A stretch of DNA of 64,000 bases, taken from positions 20,778 through 84,777 of the forward strand of contig UQRC01000007.1 in NCBI GenBank assembly GCA_900543445.1, in the 5' to 3' direction. Numbering within the stretch: position 1 is the stretch's first letter; every line of letters begins with the position of its first letter. The stretch comes from an uncultured Lachnobacterium sp. (GTDB lineage: Bacteria > Bacillota > Clostridia > Lachnospirales > Lachnospiraceae). The position numbers and the translations under genes are program-made. This document shows positions 26,478 through 35,833 of this stretch, piece after piece. Below the pieces are notes generated by a model. It was not told the origin of the DNA and searched no databases. It saw only the letters and a program-made list of their open reading frames with translations.

Positions 26478-28430
26478 ATGGAAGAGAAATATAAACTGAC
26501 AAGACAACAGGCAGAAGAGGAAATGCGGCAGTTCCGGGAAGTGTTTACGGTTGTGCGTCTTCTGAAGCCGGATGAGATTGGAAGAATGACCGGGGTATCG
26601 GATCAGGAACATAAGATTGCGGACGAACTATGCAAATGCTATTCGTTCTGGGGAAATCAGAAGGCGTGCGAGAACTGTACATCGGAAGTGGCATTCCGTG
26701 AGAAGACACAGAAGACCAAGTGGGAATTCATGAATGAGGATATCTATCAGGTGATTTCGCGGTATGTAGAGATCGACGGTGTGCCGCAGGTGATGGAACT
26801 TGTGAAGAAACTCGACGATGACTGCCTTTTGGATGCGGACGGACGCGAGAAACTGATCGGCAAGATGATAAGGTATGATGATAAGTTGTATCGTGATGTC
26901 CTGACAGGTGCATATAACAGACGTTACTTTGAGGATCGTGTAAAAAATGTGCCGATGAAGGCGGGCGTTGCGATCATTGATATTGATGATTTTAAGCTTT
27001 GTAATGATACTTGCGGACATGAGGCGGGAGATGTTGCACTGCAGACACTTGTGCATACCATCCGCAAATACATCCGTAAAGCAGATATGATCATCCGCTA
27101 CGGTGGGGACGAGTTCTTATTGATCATGCCGGATGTAAGTGAAGAGGTGTTTGTGGAGAAGCTGCAGAAAATCCAGCGGAAGATACACTCGGTGCATATG
27201 TCACAGTACGGACAGATGCAGCTTTCCATCAGCATCGGTGGTGTGATGATGGGCGATGAGAGTGTCGAGCAGGCAGTACGTCGCGCAGACAAGCTGATGT
27301 ATCAGGCAAAGACGCAGAAGAACATGGTCGTTACGGAAGAAGATGCGATTGACGGAGATCACAGGATCGAGCGGAGCAAGATCAGGCAGCAGTTGTTGAT
27401 CGTAGATGATTCTGAAATCAACCGTGAGATTCTTGCGGAGATGCTAAAGGATGATTACCGGATTCTGCAGGCATCAAATGGAGAAGAAGGAATTTTCATG
27501 CTGCAGGAGCACGAGAATGATATTGCGCTCGTTCTTCTTGACATCCTGATGCCGGGACTGAATGGATTCGATGTGCTCAATCAGATGAATTTAAATCACT
27601 GGATTGAAGACATACCGGTCATTATCATATCGTCGGAGAATTCCAGTGATTATGTGCGCAAGGCCTATGAACTTGGCGCGTCGGACTATGTGAATCGTCC
27701 CTTTGATGCCAAGACCGTATACCAGCGTGTGTACAATATCATCAAGCTTTATGCGAAGCAGAAAAGGCTTCTGTCACTGGTAAAGGATCAGATCTATGAG
27801 AATGAGAAGAATAACCAGATGATGATCAGGATCTTAAGCCATATCGTAGAATTTCGTAACGGAGAGAGTGGCAAGCATGTGCTGCACATCAACGTGCTGA
27901 CAGGGCTTCTTCTCGAAAAGCTCGCGCATATATCAGATAAATATTATATCTCCGGTGATGAGCAGTACCTGATCACGACGGCATCGGCGTTACATGATAT
28001 CGGCAAAATTGGAATCGATGAGAAGATATTAAACAAGCCAGGGCGTCTGACGAAGGAAGAATTTGAAATCATGAAGCAACATACAGTGATCGGCGAGGAT
28101 ATGTTAAAGCATCTCGAATTCTATCAGGATGAGGAGCTTGTCCGTTATGCGAGGGAAATCTGCCGCTGGCATCATGAGCGTTACGACGGACGCGGTTATC
28201 CGGATGGACTTAAGGGAGATGAGATCCCGATCGCGGCGCAGGTGGTTTCGCTGGCGGATGTCTATGATGCTTTGACAAGCGAGCGTGTTTACAAATCGGC
28301 ATATTCGCATGACGTGGCAATGGAGATGATCTTAAACGGTGAATGCGGACAATTTAATCCACTTCTTCTGGAGTGTTTAAAACAGATTGCGGGAGAGATC
28401 CGTTTTTCGCTTGAGGTTGCCGAAGAATAA
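26478..28430 (+). CDS. GGDEF-REC-HD-GYP signalling protein
   Basis: This 650-residue soluble protein joins both halves of c-di-GMP turnover. Residues 1-130 form a PAS-like sensor with four Cys (LCKCYSFWGNQKACENC), a possible metal or redox site. A GGDEF domain follows (about 140-295) with intact RYGGDEF at about 207-212 and an upstream RKAD inhibitory site. Then a receiver domain (about 310-430, phospho-Asp in VLLDILMPGLNG) and an HD-GYP phosphodiesterase domain (about 450-640: ALHDIGKIGIDEKIL; HHERYDGRGYPDGL). Both active sites look complete. The start at 26478 follows GGCGGAAG; the preceding GTG at 26445 is rejected. An HPt gene follows, so phosphotransfer to this receiver is plausible. Confidence 0.9.
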   Translation: MEEKYKLTRQQAEEEMRQFREVFTVVRLLKPDEIGRMTGVSDQEHKIADELCKCYSFWGNQKACENCTSEVAFREKTQKTKWEFMNEDIYQVISRYVEIDGVPQVMELVKKLDDDCLLDADGREKLIGKMIRYDDKLYRDVLTGAYNRRYFEDRVKNVPMKAGVAIIDIDDFKLCNDTCGHEAGDVALQTLVHTIRKYIRKADMIIRYGGDEFLLIMPDVSEEVFVEKLQKIQRKIHSVHMSQYGQMQLSISIGGVMMGDESVEQAVRRADKLMYQAKTQKNMVVTEEDAIDGDHRIERSKIRQQLLIVDDSEINREILAEMLKDDYRILQASNGEEGIFMLQEHENDIALVLLDILMPGLNGFDVLNQMNLNHWIEDIPVIIISSENSSDYVRKAYELGASDYVNRPFDAKTVYQRVYNIIKLYAKQKRLLSLVKDQIYENEKNNQMMIRILSHIVEFRNGESGKHVLHINVLTGLLLEKLAHISDKYYISGDEQYLITTASALHDIGKIGIDEKILNKPGRLTKEEFEIMKQHTVIGEDMLKHLEFYQDEELVRYAREICRWHHERYDGRGYPDGLKGDEIPIAAQVVSLADVYDALTSERVYKSAYSHDVAMEMILNGECGQFNPLLLECLKQIAGEIRFSLEVAEE

Positions 28431-28453
28431 GGAAAATCACGTACAAGAATAAA

Positions 28454-28482
28454 TTGACAGCATACTTTTGCGTCATTATAAT
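28454..28482 (+). promoter_or_regulatory. Consensus promoter of the HPt gene
   Basis: TTGACA (28454-28459), 17 bases, TATAAT (28477-28482): both boxes and the spacing are consensus, 35 bases before the ATG. Confidence 0.88.
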
Positions 28483-28517
28483 GTAACTATACAGGTAAGC
28501 AACAGGGAGAAAAACAA

Positions 28518-28877
28518 ATGACATTGGAAGAATGTTATGAAAGTTTTAAGGGAGACTATGAGGAGGTCGTAAATCGTCTGTGTTCGCGTAAATTTGTTGA
28601 GAAGTTTCTCGTGAAATTTCTTGCGGACAAGAGTTATGAGGATCTGCACCGGTATCTGGATGAAGAGAATTATGAAGAGGCATTCCGCGCAGCACACACG
28701 CTTAAGGGAGTCTGCCAGAATCTGGGAATTAAATCCTTGTATGAATCGGATTACGAGGTGACAGAGGCTCTCAGGGGCGGTAAGAATGAGGTGACGCCGG
28801 AGATGCTGCAGCGGCTCGATGCGGATTACGAGAACGTTGTTCATGCGATTCAGGAATATCAGCAGTCTGCTGAGTAG
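28518..28877 (+). CDS. Histidine phosphotransfer (HPt) domain protein
   Basis: This 119-residue protein is a single HPt domain. Its phosphorylatable His lies in FRAAHTLKGVCQNLGI (about residue 60), inside the helical bundle typical of the family (FLADKSYEDLHRYLDEEN before it). It relays phosphate between a hybrid kinase and receiver domains. The GGDEF-REC-HD-GYP gene just upstream supplies a receiver, but no hybrid kinase is seen here. It has its own consensus promoter and an AGGGAG ribosome binding site, so it is probably expressed independently and strongly. The 290-base stretch after it (28878-29167) holds only a possible short gene remnant and the next ribosome binding site. Confidence 0.9.
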   Translation: MTLEECYESFKGDYEEVVNRLCSRKFVEKFLVKFLADKSYEDLHRYLDEENYEEAFRAAHTLKGVCQNLGIKSLYESDYEVTEALRGGKNEVTPEMLQRLDADYENVVHAIQEYQQSAE

Positions 28878-29167
28878 AGATTTCAATCAGGCACTGGCGG
28901 TATGCGGTCGATGATGAGCGCATATCTGTCCGGTGCTTTCTTTGAGTCATAGGAAATTCCTTCCCATGATTCAAAAACGCTCCGCTCGGAAGTAAAAGTA
29001 CAGGGAGTATAAGAGGCAAGTGTTTATGAGTCGGAATATGATGCAAAACAGTATTATTACATGTACTATACTCCGGTCGGAATGTTCGATTGCGAAATGC
29101 TTGTGGGGCGTACTTCGGCGGGAAGCAATCGTATTATGGAATATAGAATGAAAAGGAGTATCTAGGA

Positions 29168-31927
29168 ATGGGTAAATACGCTTTGGACATGGAGCAATAT
29201 GTCGCATTGGCAAGACAGACAGCAGCGGAGGGCTGCGTACTTTTAAAGAATGACAATCAGACACTGCCGCTTCGCACAGGAGACCGAGTGGCAGTATTCG
29301 GAAGAATCGCATCTACATATTACAAGAGTGGACTTGGTTCCGGTGGTCTGGTCAACACCAGATACGTGGTCGGAATCTTAGATGCATTAAAAGAAGAGAA
29401 AGATATTACGATCGATGAGAAGCTTCTGAAGGTCTATGAGGACTGGACGAAGGAGCATCCGTATGATGTCGGAGAAGGCTGGGGACGTGTACCCTGGTCA
29501 CAGGAGGAGATGCCGCTTGAGGACAGCGTCGTTGCAGATGCCGCTGCAAACAACGATATCGCAATCGTTGTGGTAGGACGTACGGCAGGCGAAGATCAGG
29601 ACAACACACCGGATCCGGGAAGTTATCTTCTGACGGACACCGAGCGTGATATGATCGCGAAGGTCAGCAGTAAGTTCGCACGTACGGTCGTATTGCTGAA
29701 TGTAGGCAACATCATTGATATGAAGTGGGTGAAGGAGTGTAATCCATCCGCAGTCATGTATGTGTGGCAGGGCGGCCAGGAAGGCGGACACGGTGTATGT
29801 GACGCCTTGACCGGCAGGGTCAATCCTTGCGGAAAACTGACCGATACGATCGCGTATGATATCAAGGATTATCCGTCAACCGAGAATTTTGGAGATGAGC
29901 GTAAGAATTATTACAAGGAAGATATCTATGTGGGATATCGTTATTTTGAGTCGTTTGCGAAGGATAAGGTATTGTATCCGTTTGGATTCGGATTATCGTA
30001 TACAGCATTTGAGATCGCTTCTGCAATTACAGATGTGACAGAGAATGCAATTACAGTAGAAGCTGTGGTTAAGAATACAGGTGATACTGCCGGTAAAGAA
30101 GTGGTAGAGGTCTATGTCGAGGCTCCGCAGGGAATGCTCGGAAAGCCTTCGCGTGTGCTCGCAGGCTTTGCAAAGACACAGGTGATCGCACCGGGGGAGG
30201 AAGAGAAGGTTACGATTGTGATTCCGAAGAAAGCGTATGCTTCTTATGATGACAGCGGCGTGACCGGACATAAGGATAGTTTTCTTCTTGAGGCAGGAAG
30301 CTACAAGATCTACGCTGGCGCAGATGTGCGATCTGCCGCACTTGCGGGAAGTTACGAGCAGGAACTAAAGGTGATTGAACAGCTGGAAGAAGCCTGTGCG
30401 CCTTCGGAACAGTTTGAGCGAATGACAAGAGATGCAGACGGAACACTTGTGTACAAGAAGATTCCGGCGCGTGAATTTGGTCCATACGACCGCATTGAGA
30501 AACCGGAAGAGATTGCTTACACCGGTGACAAGGGCTATAAGCTTGCAGATGTATATAACAAGAAGATCACGATGGATGAATTTATTGCTCAGTTGTCCGA
30601 TGAGCAGCTGATCATGCTTTTTCATGCAGAGGGAATGTGTAGCCCGAAGGTAACCGCAGGTACAGCGTGTGCATTCGGTGGTCTTACCGAGGAACTGCGT
30701 GCGCTTGGCATCCCGGCAACCTGCACGACAGACGGACCGTCCGGACTTCGTATGGACTGCGGAACCAAGGCGTTCTCGCTTCCAAACGGTACGCTGATCG
30801 GATGTACCTTTGATCTGGAACTGGCACAGAAGCTTTATGAGATGACCGGATATGAGCTGCGCAAGAATCGTGTGGATTCTCTGCTCGGACCTGGCATGAA
30901 CATCCACAGAAATCCGCTCAATGGTCGAAACTTTGAGTATATTTCCGAGGATCCGCTTGTGACGGGAAAGATGGCAGCGGCACAGATCAAGGGACTTGGC
31001 ATCGTTGGATCGACCGGAACGATCAAGCATTTTGCAACGAACAACCAGGAGCATAAGCGCCGAGAGGTTGAGGCGGTCGTATCGGTGCGAGCACTGCGTG
31101 AAATCTATTTGAGAGGCTATGAGATTGCGGTAAGAGAGGGACATGCCCGTTCGGTTATGACCACATATGGTCCAATAAATGGTTTGTGGACAGCTTCGAA
31201 CTATGATCTCAATACGATCGTGCTCCGCAAGGACTGGGGCTTTACCGGAATTGTCATGACAGACTGGTGGGCTGCCGGAAGCGACGAGAACCAGCCGTCA
31301 AGCGTTGAGAATCGTGCAGGAATGGTTGAGGCGCAGAATGATATGTATATGGTGACTTCGGATTGTACGGATCTTGCGCAGGATAACGTCAAGGAGGCGC
31401 TTGAAAACGGACGCATCACAAGAGGCATGTTGCAGCGTAATGCGCGCAATATTTTAGGCTTTATTTTACAGTCTCCGGCGATGCTTTATGAGATGGATAT
31501 GATTTCTGAGGAAGAGATTGCAGATGCGAAGTCCGGCGATGAGGATGAGATCGATTACAGCAATGTCAGATACTATAAGCCAGACGAGAATGGTGATGTG
31601 ATCATTCCGGGAGAGGGATGGAACACGAATCAGGGACAGTCGGTTGTAGTTGGAATCGAGGTAGATCTTGCTGAGTATGATCTGGAAGTGGTATCGCGTT
31701 CACCGCTCGATGATCTGGCACAGATTTCGATTACGGTATTCTATGACAGCATCTTAAAGATGGTGCTTCCGCTTCGCGGATCGAACGGAAAATGGATGAA
31801 TGACAAGTTTGATTTCGGTGGAATTGTCGGAAAGAACCATTATATCCGGTTCTACTTCGGCGCCACCGGACTTGAGATTGATCATATTGCGCTCCGGTAT
31901 CGCAAGAAGCTGGAACTTCCGTTTTAA
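29168..31927 (+). CDS. GH3 beta-glucosidase with permuted domain order
   Basis: This 919-residue cytoplasmic enzyme has its GH3 domains swapped in order. The (alpha/beta)6 C-terminal-type domain comes first (about residues 10-270: AAEGCVLLKNDNQTLPLR, VGRTAGEDQD, YPFGFGLSYTAFEI). A fibronectin-III-like domain follows (about 285-400). The TIM-barrel domain comes last (about 460-760: TDGPSGLRMD, KHFATNNQE, and the nucleophile Asp in GIVMTDWWAAGS near residue 698). The same order is known from Butyrivibrio and Ruminococcus beta-glucosidases. It hydrolyses terminal beta-linked glucose from imported oligosaccharides. No signal peptide. An AAAGGAG site precedes the ATG. It appears to head an operon with the next two genes. 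Confidence 0.9.
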   Translation: MGKYALDMEQYVALARQTAAEGCVLLKNDNQTLPLRTGDRVAVFGRIASTYYKSGLGSGGLVNTRYVVGILDALKEEKDITIDEKLLKVYEDWTKEHPYDVGEGWGRVPWSQEEMPLEDSVVADAAANNDIAIVVVGRTAGEDQDNTPDPGSYLLTDTERDMIAKVSSKFARTVVLLNVGNIIDMKWVKECNPSAVMYVWQGGQEGGHGVCDALTGRVNPCGKLTDTIAYDIKDYPSTENFGDERKNYYKEDIYVGYRYFESFAKDKVLYPFGFGLSYTAFEIASAITDVTENAITVEAVVKNTGDTAGKEVVEVYVEAPQGMLGKPSRVLAGFAKTQVIAPGEEEKVTIVIPKKAYASYDDSGVTGHKDSFLLEAGSYKIYAGADVRSAALAGSYEQELKVIEQLEEACAPSEQFERMTRDADGTLVYKKIPAREFGPYDRIEKPEEIAYTGDKGYKLADVYNKKITMDEFIAQLSDEQLIMLFHAEGMCSPKVTAGTACAFGGLTEELRALGIPATCTTDGPSGLRMDCGTKAFSLPNGTLIGCTFDLELAQKLYEMTGYELRKNRVDSLLGPGMNIHRNPLNGRNFEYISEDPLVTGKMAAAQIKGLGIVGSTGTIKHFATNNQEHKRREVEAVVSVRALREIYLRGYEIAVREGHARSVMTTYGPINGLWTASNYDLNTIVLRKDWGFTGIVMTDWWAAGSDENQPSSVENRAGMVEAQNDMYMVTSDCTDLAQDNVKEALENGRITRGMLQRNARNILGFILQSPAMLYEMDMISEEEIADAKSGDEDEIDYSNVRYYKPDENGDVIIPGEGWNTNQGQSVVVGIEVDLAEYDLEVVSRSPLDDLAQISITVFYDSILKMVLPLRGSNGKWMNDKFDFGGIVGKNHYIRFYFGATGLEIDHIALRYRKKLELPF

Positions 31928-31963
31928 GAGATTGTAGTTTAGGAGATATAAAAATAGATAAAC

Positions 31964-34204
31964 ATGAAGGTATTAAAGGTTAAACAGGGGGAAATCGTTG
32001 CGAAGAGACAGGACAAGGTGATGGAGTGGTATCTCATCCAGGAGGGCGCCGTCATCCGCCAGTTCGCTTTCGCAGAGATTGAAATGAAGCGGAATTCCAT
32101 TATCGGAATTCTGGAAAATGAATGGTTTGCGTGCGATTATGTGGCGAAAGAAGACACGGCTCTCATTGTGATTCCGTGCAAGAATGCAGTTGATCTGCAC
32201 CGGATTTTATCGGAGCATGAGAATTTCCGCCCGATTTTTCTTCGGACGGCGATCGAACAGCGCCATCAGGCACTGTGTCTTTATTCAAGTCTGCAGAAAA
32301 AAGCAGATATGCTGCATCTGATTGCAGAGACTTCTTACAATGATTATAAGAATACCTGCAGTAATCTGTTAATGGATGAGCAGGATTTCACGCGTATTGA
32401 GAATTTTGAAGCGCTCAATATGCAGCACCGTGCAGAAAACTGGGAGATTAGCAACAGTAACAGTCTGGTCAGAAGTTATCTGAAGGAATATATGCAGCTG
32501 ATGATCAAGGATGACAATCTGTGTGTCGGTGCGATCATGGAAGCTGCAGCTCAGATGCGCCGTGTGACGCAGGGAATCGGCGAGATGGTAACGTATCTGC
32601 TTTACAACAGGGATATTCTTTATGCAGAGTCGGGAGATGATATCTTCCACCTCTATTACAGCCTTGCGGTGGAACTTTCCCGCAAGGATCGCGATATTGC
32701 GGAGACGCGAAAGCAGATGCTTGCCATCTCCAATGCGATGGAACGGCTTGGTATCTATGAGAAGAAGCAGGTTGAAAAAAGCAAAGAACTGTGTGACGAA
32801 CGCAATTTTGAGACGGATGAGAGCGGAAGGATCCGTGTATCCCGTGAGGATTGCGTGGCACGCATTATGGAATATGCAGGATACGATGACGAGGCGATCG
32901 CTGCTTATAAGAAGCTGTTGGAACAGTATCGTAATCTTCCGGACAGGCAGTCATCGGATAACGATGTGCGGAGAATTCGAAAAGAGATTACTGCACGGTT
33001 CTATGAGATTTACCAGAAGGCGTTCCTTCGTTCGACAGAGGATCTGATGCGTCCATCTCCGATCATCTTAATGTTTTTGAATTTCGGATTCATGGATGTG
33101 GAGCTGCTCGGCGAGGAGCATACGAATATGCTCTATAATCTTGTGGATTCGCTTGGACTTTTTCATTCGGATCATATCTTTACGATCTATGACTGGCTGC
33201 TTCTTATCTATCAGGGAAAGAAGGTGCCGTCCCGCAATGAGTTTGATTTGGATTACAACGGTTATCTGCAGGATTTAAAGCGCCAGGGAGAGATCACTGA
33301 TGTGCAGATGGCTGAACTTAAGGAGAATCCGCAGGCAAAGGTTGAGTTTGAAATCCGCAATGTATTTATGTCCGGTCACCGTCTGACGAGCGGACGCGTG
33401 ACCACGTTCTGTCCGATTTTGTCATCGGAGGAATTCATCAATACGATTGAGAAGATGGCTGTGACGGCGGAGCGGATCGAGAATGCGATCAATAAAATTC
33501 GTCGCCTTGATTATTCCGTACTTTACCGGGAAGTCATGTTCTCAGATCCGGCGCACGGCATCAATCAGGAGTGGATGATGCACGAGGTGCTTCCGGATGT
33601 GATACTGATGCCGGATGCGGGCACACGTGCGGTCATGTGGCAGGAGACAGTCGGAGCCAAGACGAACACACCGGCGCGTTTCCTGTTTCCGATGTTTACC
33701 GCTACGGATCTCGATGAACTGATGGTGGAGACGATGGGACGCTACCGTTGGGAAATCTGCAGAAGAATCCAGGGTGTATACTGGAATGATATCAGAGAGC
33801 GCTCACTTACTTCGGAATATTGCGATTATATTCAGTTTTATCGTAAAAATTCTGATCTGTCGGCGGATGCCAAGGAGAAGGTCAAGACAGCACTTGCCAG
33901 AGCCAGAAACAGTTACCGGGAAGTCTTTGTCAAAGATTATATAAGCTGGATGAAGTATGAGTCGGCGGGAAGCTTCCGACTCAATAAAGTGGCGCGTGAG
34001 ATTCTGGTACGTTATTGTCCGTTTGCAAAGGATGTCAGAGTGAACCTGATGCAGAACCCACAGTATCAGAATGTATTCCGCAAGCTTAACGCAGAGAACG
34101 CCAAGAAGGTGCAGCGCCTTACGGCAATGTATGATAAGTATGAGGCAGCAGGCGGCGAGATTACGCCTGAATTAAATGAAAATCTCAAATATTATCAGAT
34201 GTAG
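31964..34204 (+). CDS. Large unknown protein with cyclic-nucleotide-binding-like N-terminus
   Basis: I do not know the function of this 746-residue soluble protein. The first 130 residues resemble a cNMP-binding beta-roll: MKVLKVKQGEIVAKRQDKVM, then EWYLIQEGAVIRQFAFAEIE, then SIIGILENEWFACDYVAKED. There is no Crp-type helix-turn-helix afterwards. The rest is mostly helical and rich in charged residues, with no membrane segments or enzyme motif that I can see. An AGGAGATATAAAAATAGATAAAC stretch (given here in part as AGGAGATAT) precedes the ATG. It starts 36 bp after the GH3 gene and ends 10 bp before trmO, so the three are probably co-transcribed. Confidence 0.6.
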   Translation: MKVLKVKQGEIVAKRQDKVMEWYLIQEGAVIRQFAFAEIEMKRNSIIGILENEWFACDYVAKEDTALIVIPCKNAVDLHRILSEHENFRPIFLRTAIEQRHQALCLYSSLQKKADMLHLIAETSYNDYKNTCSNLLMDEQDFTRIENFEALNMQHRAENWEISNSNSLVRSYLKEYMQLMIKDDNLCVGAIMEAAAQMRRVTQGIGEMVTYLLYNRDILYAESGDDIFHLYYSLAVELSRKDRDIAETRKQMLAISNAMERLGIYEKKQVEKSKELCDERNFETDESGRIRVSREDCVARIMEYAGYDDEAIAAYKKLLEQYRNLPDRQSSDNDVRRIRKEITARFYEIYQKAFLRSTEDLMRPSPIILMFLNFGFMDVELLGEEHTNMLYNLVDSLGLFHSDHIFTIYDWLLLIYQGKKVPSRNEFDLDYNGYLQDLKRQGEITDVQMAELKENPQAKVEFEIRNVFMSGHRLTSGRVTTFCPILSSEEFINTIEKMAVTAERIENAINKIRRLDYSVLYREVMFSDPAHGINQEWMMHEVLPDVILMPDAGTRAVMWQETVGAKTNTPARFLFPMFTATDLDELMVETMGRYRWEICRRIQGVYWNDIRERSLTSEYCDYIQFYRKNSDLSADAKEKVKTALARARNSYREVFVKDYISWMKYESAGSFRLNKVAREILVRYCPFAKDVRVNLMQNPQYQNVFRKLNAENAKKVQRLTAMYDKYEAAGGEITPELNENLKYYQM

Positions 34205-34214
34205 GTAGTAAACG

Positions 34215-34913
34215 ATGGTAGTAGTGGCACATATTCATACACAGTTCCCGGAAAAATTCGGAATTCCAAGACAAAGCGGGCTTGTTCCGTCGGCACTTGG
34301 CAACGTCGTGATGGAACCGGAATATCGCAATCCAGATGCATTCAAGGGAATCGAAGAATTCTCGCATTTGTGGCTTCTATGGGAATTCTCAAAGGCGAAG
34401 CAGGATGGTTTTCACGCGACGGTTGCACCGCCGCGGCTTGGTGGAAAGGAACGCAGAGGTGTGTTTGCAACAAGATCGCCTTTTCGCCCGAATTCGATCG
34501 GACTCTCGTGCGTGAAACTGGAGAAAATTTCGTATGATACGCCGGATGGACCGATTCTTACCGTATCCGGTGTTGACCTGTTGGATGGAACACCAATCTA
34601 TGATATTAAGCCGTATCTGCCATATGTGGATGCGCACCCGGAAGCTTCTGGAGGTTTCTCGGATGTACACAGTAAGGATGGAATCCATGTGGAGTTTCCG
34701 GAAGCATTACTCGTGAAGCTGCCGGAAGAACTGCGTAAGGCTGCAATGGAAGTGTTGGCGCAGGATCCGCGCGCGGCGTACAATAAGAAGCCGGATTATG
34801 TGTATGGGATGGCTTTCGCAGAATACGATATCCGTTTTACGGTGCAGGAAGATGTTCTGCGTGTGTGCGACGTACTTTCGCGGGAGAAGACGGATTTTCA
34901 TAAGATCAAGTGA
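34215..34913 (+). CDS. trmO: tRNA (N6-threonylcarbamoyladenosine37-N6)-methyltransferase TrmO
   Basis: This 232-residue protein matches TrmO (also called TsaA/YaeB/VirR-like), which methylates t6A at position 37 of some threonine tRNAs using S-adenosylmethionine. Family signatures are IHTQFPEKFGIPRQSGLVPS, EEFSHLWLLWEF, GVFATRSPFRPNSIGLSCVK and LDGTPIYDIKPYLPYVD. The length is normal for the full two-domain form. It is cytoplasmic. It sits directly after the unknown 746-residue gene; the context says little about its role. Confidence 0.93.
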   Translation: MVVVAHIHTQFPEKFGIPRQSGLVPSALGNVVMEPEYRNPDAFKGIEEFSHLWLLWEFSKAKQDGFHATVAPPRLGGKERRGVFATRSPFRPNSIGLSCVKLEKISYDTPDGPILTVSGVDLLDGTPIYDIKPYLPYVDAHPEASGGFSDVHSKDGIHVEFPEALLVKLPEELRKAAMEVLAQDPRAAYNKKPDYVYGMAFAEYDIRFTVQEDVLRVCDVLSREKTDFHKIK

Positions 34914-34961
34914 TGTCTGTAGGAAGAACAGAAAGATAGACATTTTAAGGATTTTGTCTAC

Positions 34962-34990
34962 TTGCAGAGTAAGCATGAAAGACTTATAAT
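34962..34990 (+). promoter_or_regulatory. Promoter of apt
   Basis: TTGCAG (34962-34967), 17 bases, TATAAT (34985-34990), 83 bases before the apt ATG. Confidence 0.65.
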
Positions 34991-35073
34991 TAGATTTATG
35001 ATTGGATTGCGGAAGCGATGAAGCAATGGAGCAATTCATGTATCATATGACTACAAAGATGTGAGGTATCAGC

Positions 35074-35598
35074 ATGAAGAAACTTGAAGAGTACATTAGA
35101 AGTATTCCGGATTTCCCGGAGAAGGGAATTATTTTCCGCGATGTTACCAGTATTTTAATGGATGCAGATGGATTAAAGCTTGCAATCGATGAGCTTGCAA
35201 AATGCTTAGAGGGCATGGATTTCGACGTGATCGCAGGTGCGGAGTCGAGAGGTTTCCTCTTCGGAATGCCACTGTCTTATCTGCTTCATAAGCCATTCGT
35301 TCCGATCCGCAAGAAGGGTAAGCTTCCTTGCGAGACTGTTGAGAAGACGTATGATCTTGAGTACGGTACCGCAACAATCGAGATCCACAAGGATGCAATT
35401 AAGCCGGGAGACAAGGTTGTTCTGCTCGATGATCTGATCGCGACAGGTGGAACGATGAAAGCGGCTGCAGAACTCGTTGAGGAGCTTGGCGGAGAGGTCG
35501 TAGAAATGTTATTCCTGATCGAGCTTGTCGATCTCAAGGGTAGAGAAGTTCTCTCTGATTACAAAGTAGATTCCGTTGTAAAGTTTGAAGGTGCCTGA
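35074..35598 (+). CDS. apt: Adenine phosphoribosyltransferase
   Basis: This 174-residue enzyme converts adenine and PRPP to AMP and pyrophosphate in purine salvage. It shows the family start IRSIPDFPEKGIIFRDVTSI, the flexible-loop region VPIRKKGKLPCET, and the PRPP-binding motif VVLLDDLIATGGTMKAA (about residues 115-131). Full length, cytoplasmic. A GTGAGGT stretch lies before the ATG, and codon use suggests good expression. It is a single-gene unit closed by a strong terminator at 35706-35739. Confidence 0.96.
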   Translation: MKKLEEYIRSIPDFPEKGIIFRDVTSILMDADGLKLAIDELAKCLEGMDFDVIAGAESRGFLFGMPLSYLLHKPFVPIRKKGKLPCETVEKTYDLEYGTATIEIHKDAIKPGDKVVLLDDLIATGGTMKAAAELVEELGGEVVEMLFLIELVDLKGREVLSDYKVDSVVKFEGA

Positions 35599-35705
35599 AT
35601 CGACAGTATGTGTTATTGATCGGAAAATCGGAATATTAAAAAATAAAATGCTTATGCTATAATGCCATTAGGCAAATGAAGAAATGTGTTCATGATTGGC
35701 ACAGC

Positions 35706-35739
35706 AAAAGCCCCGGAGCTGCAACTCCGGGGCTTTTTG
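35706..35739 (+). terminator. Rho-independent terminator of apt
   Basis: AAAGCCCCGGAG pairs with CTCCGGGGCTTT around CTGCAA, followed by TTTTT. The 8 bases after it (GTCCGTTT) recur after the terminator at 61608. Confidence 0.93.
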
Positions 35740-35752
35740 TCCGTTTGGATTT

Positions 35753-35781
35753 GAATAATTTCTAAATTTAAAGACATACTA
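35753..35781 (+). promoter_or_regulatory. Possible forespore (sigma-G/F) promoter of spoVAD
   Basis: GAATA (35753-35757), 17 bases, CATACTA (35775-35781) resembles GHATR-N17/18-CATNHTA. It is 53 bases before the spoVAD start and just after the apt terminator. Confidence 0.6.
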
Positions 35782-35833
35782 TCCAAAAACAGACAGTAGC
35801 GGTTACTGTTTGAAAAGAAAGGGAGAGATTTGT

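Noticed and set aside
28990..29164. Open stretch ending in VGRTSAGSNRIMEYRMKRSI just before the GH3 gene, possible gene remnant
   Set aside because: About 46 codons after a stop, no good start or ribosome binding site, and no family recognised; too weak to list as a pseudogene.
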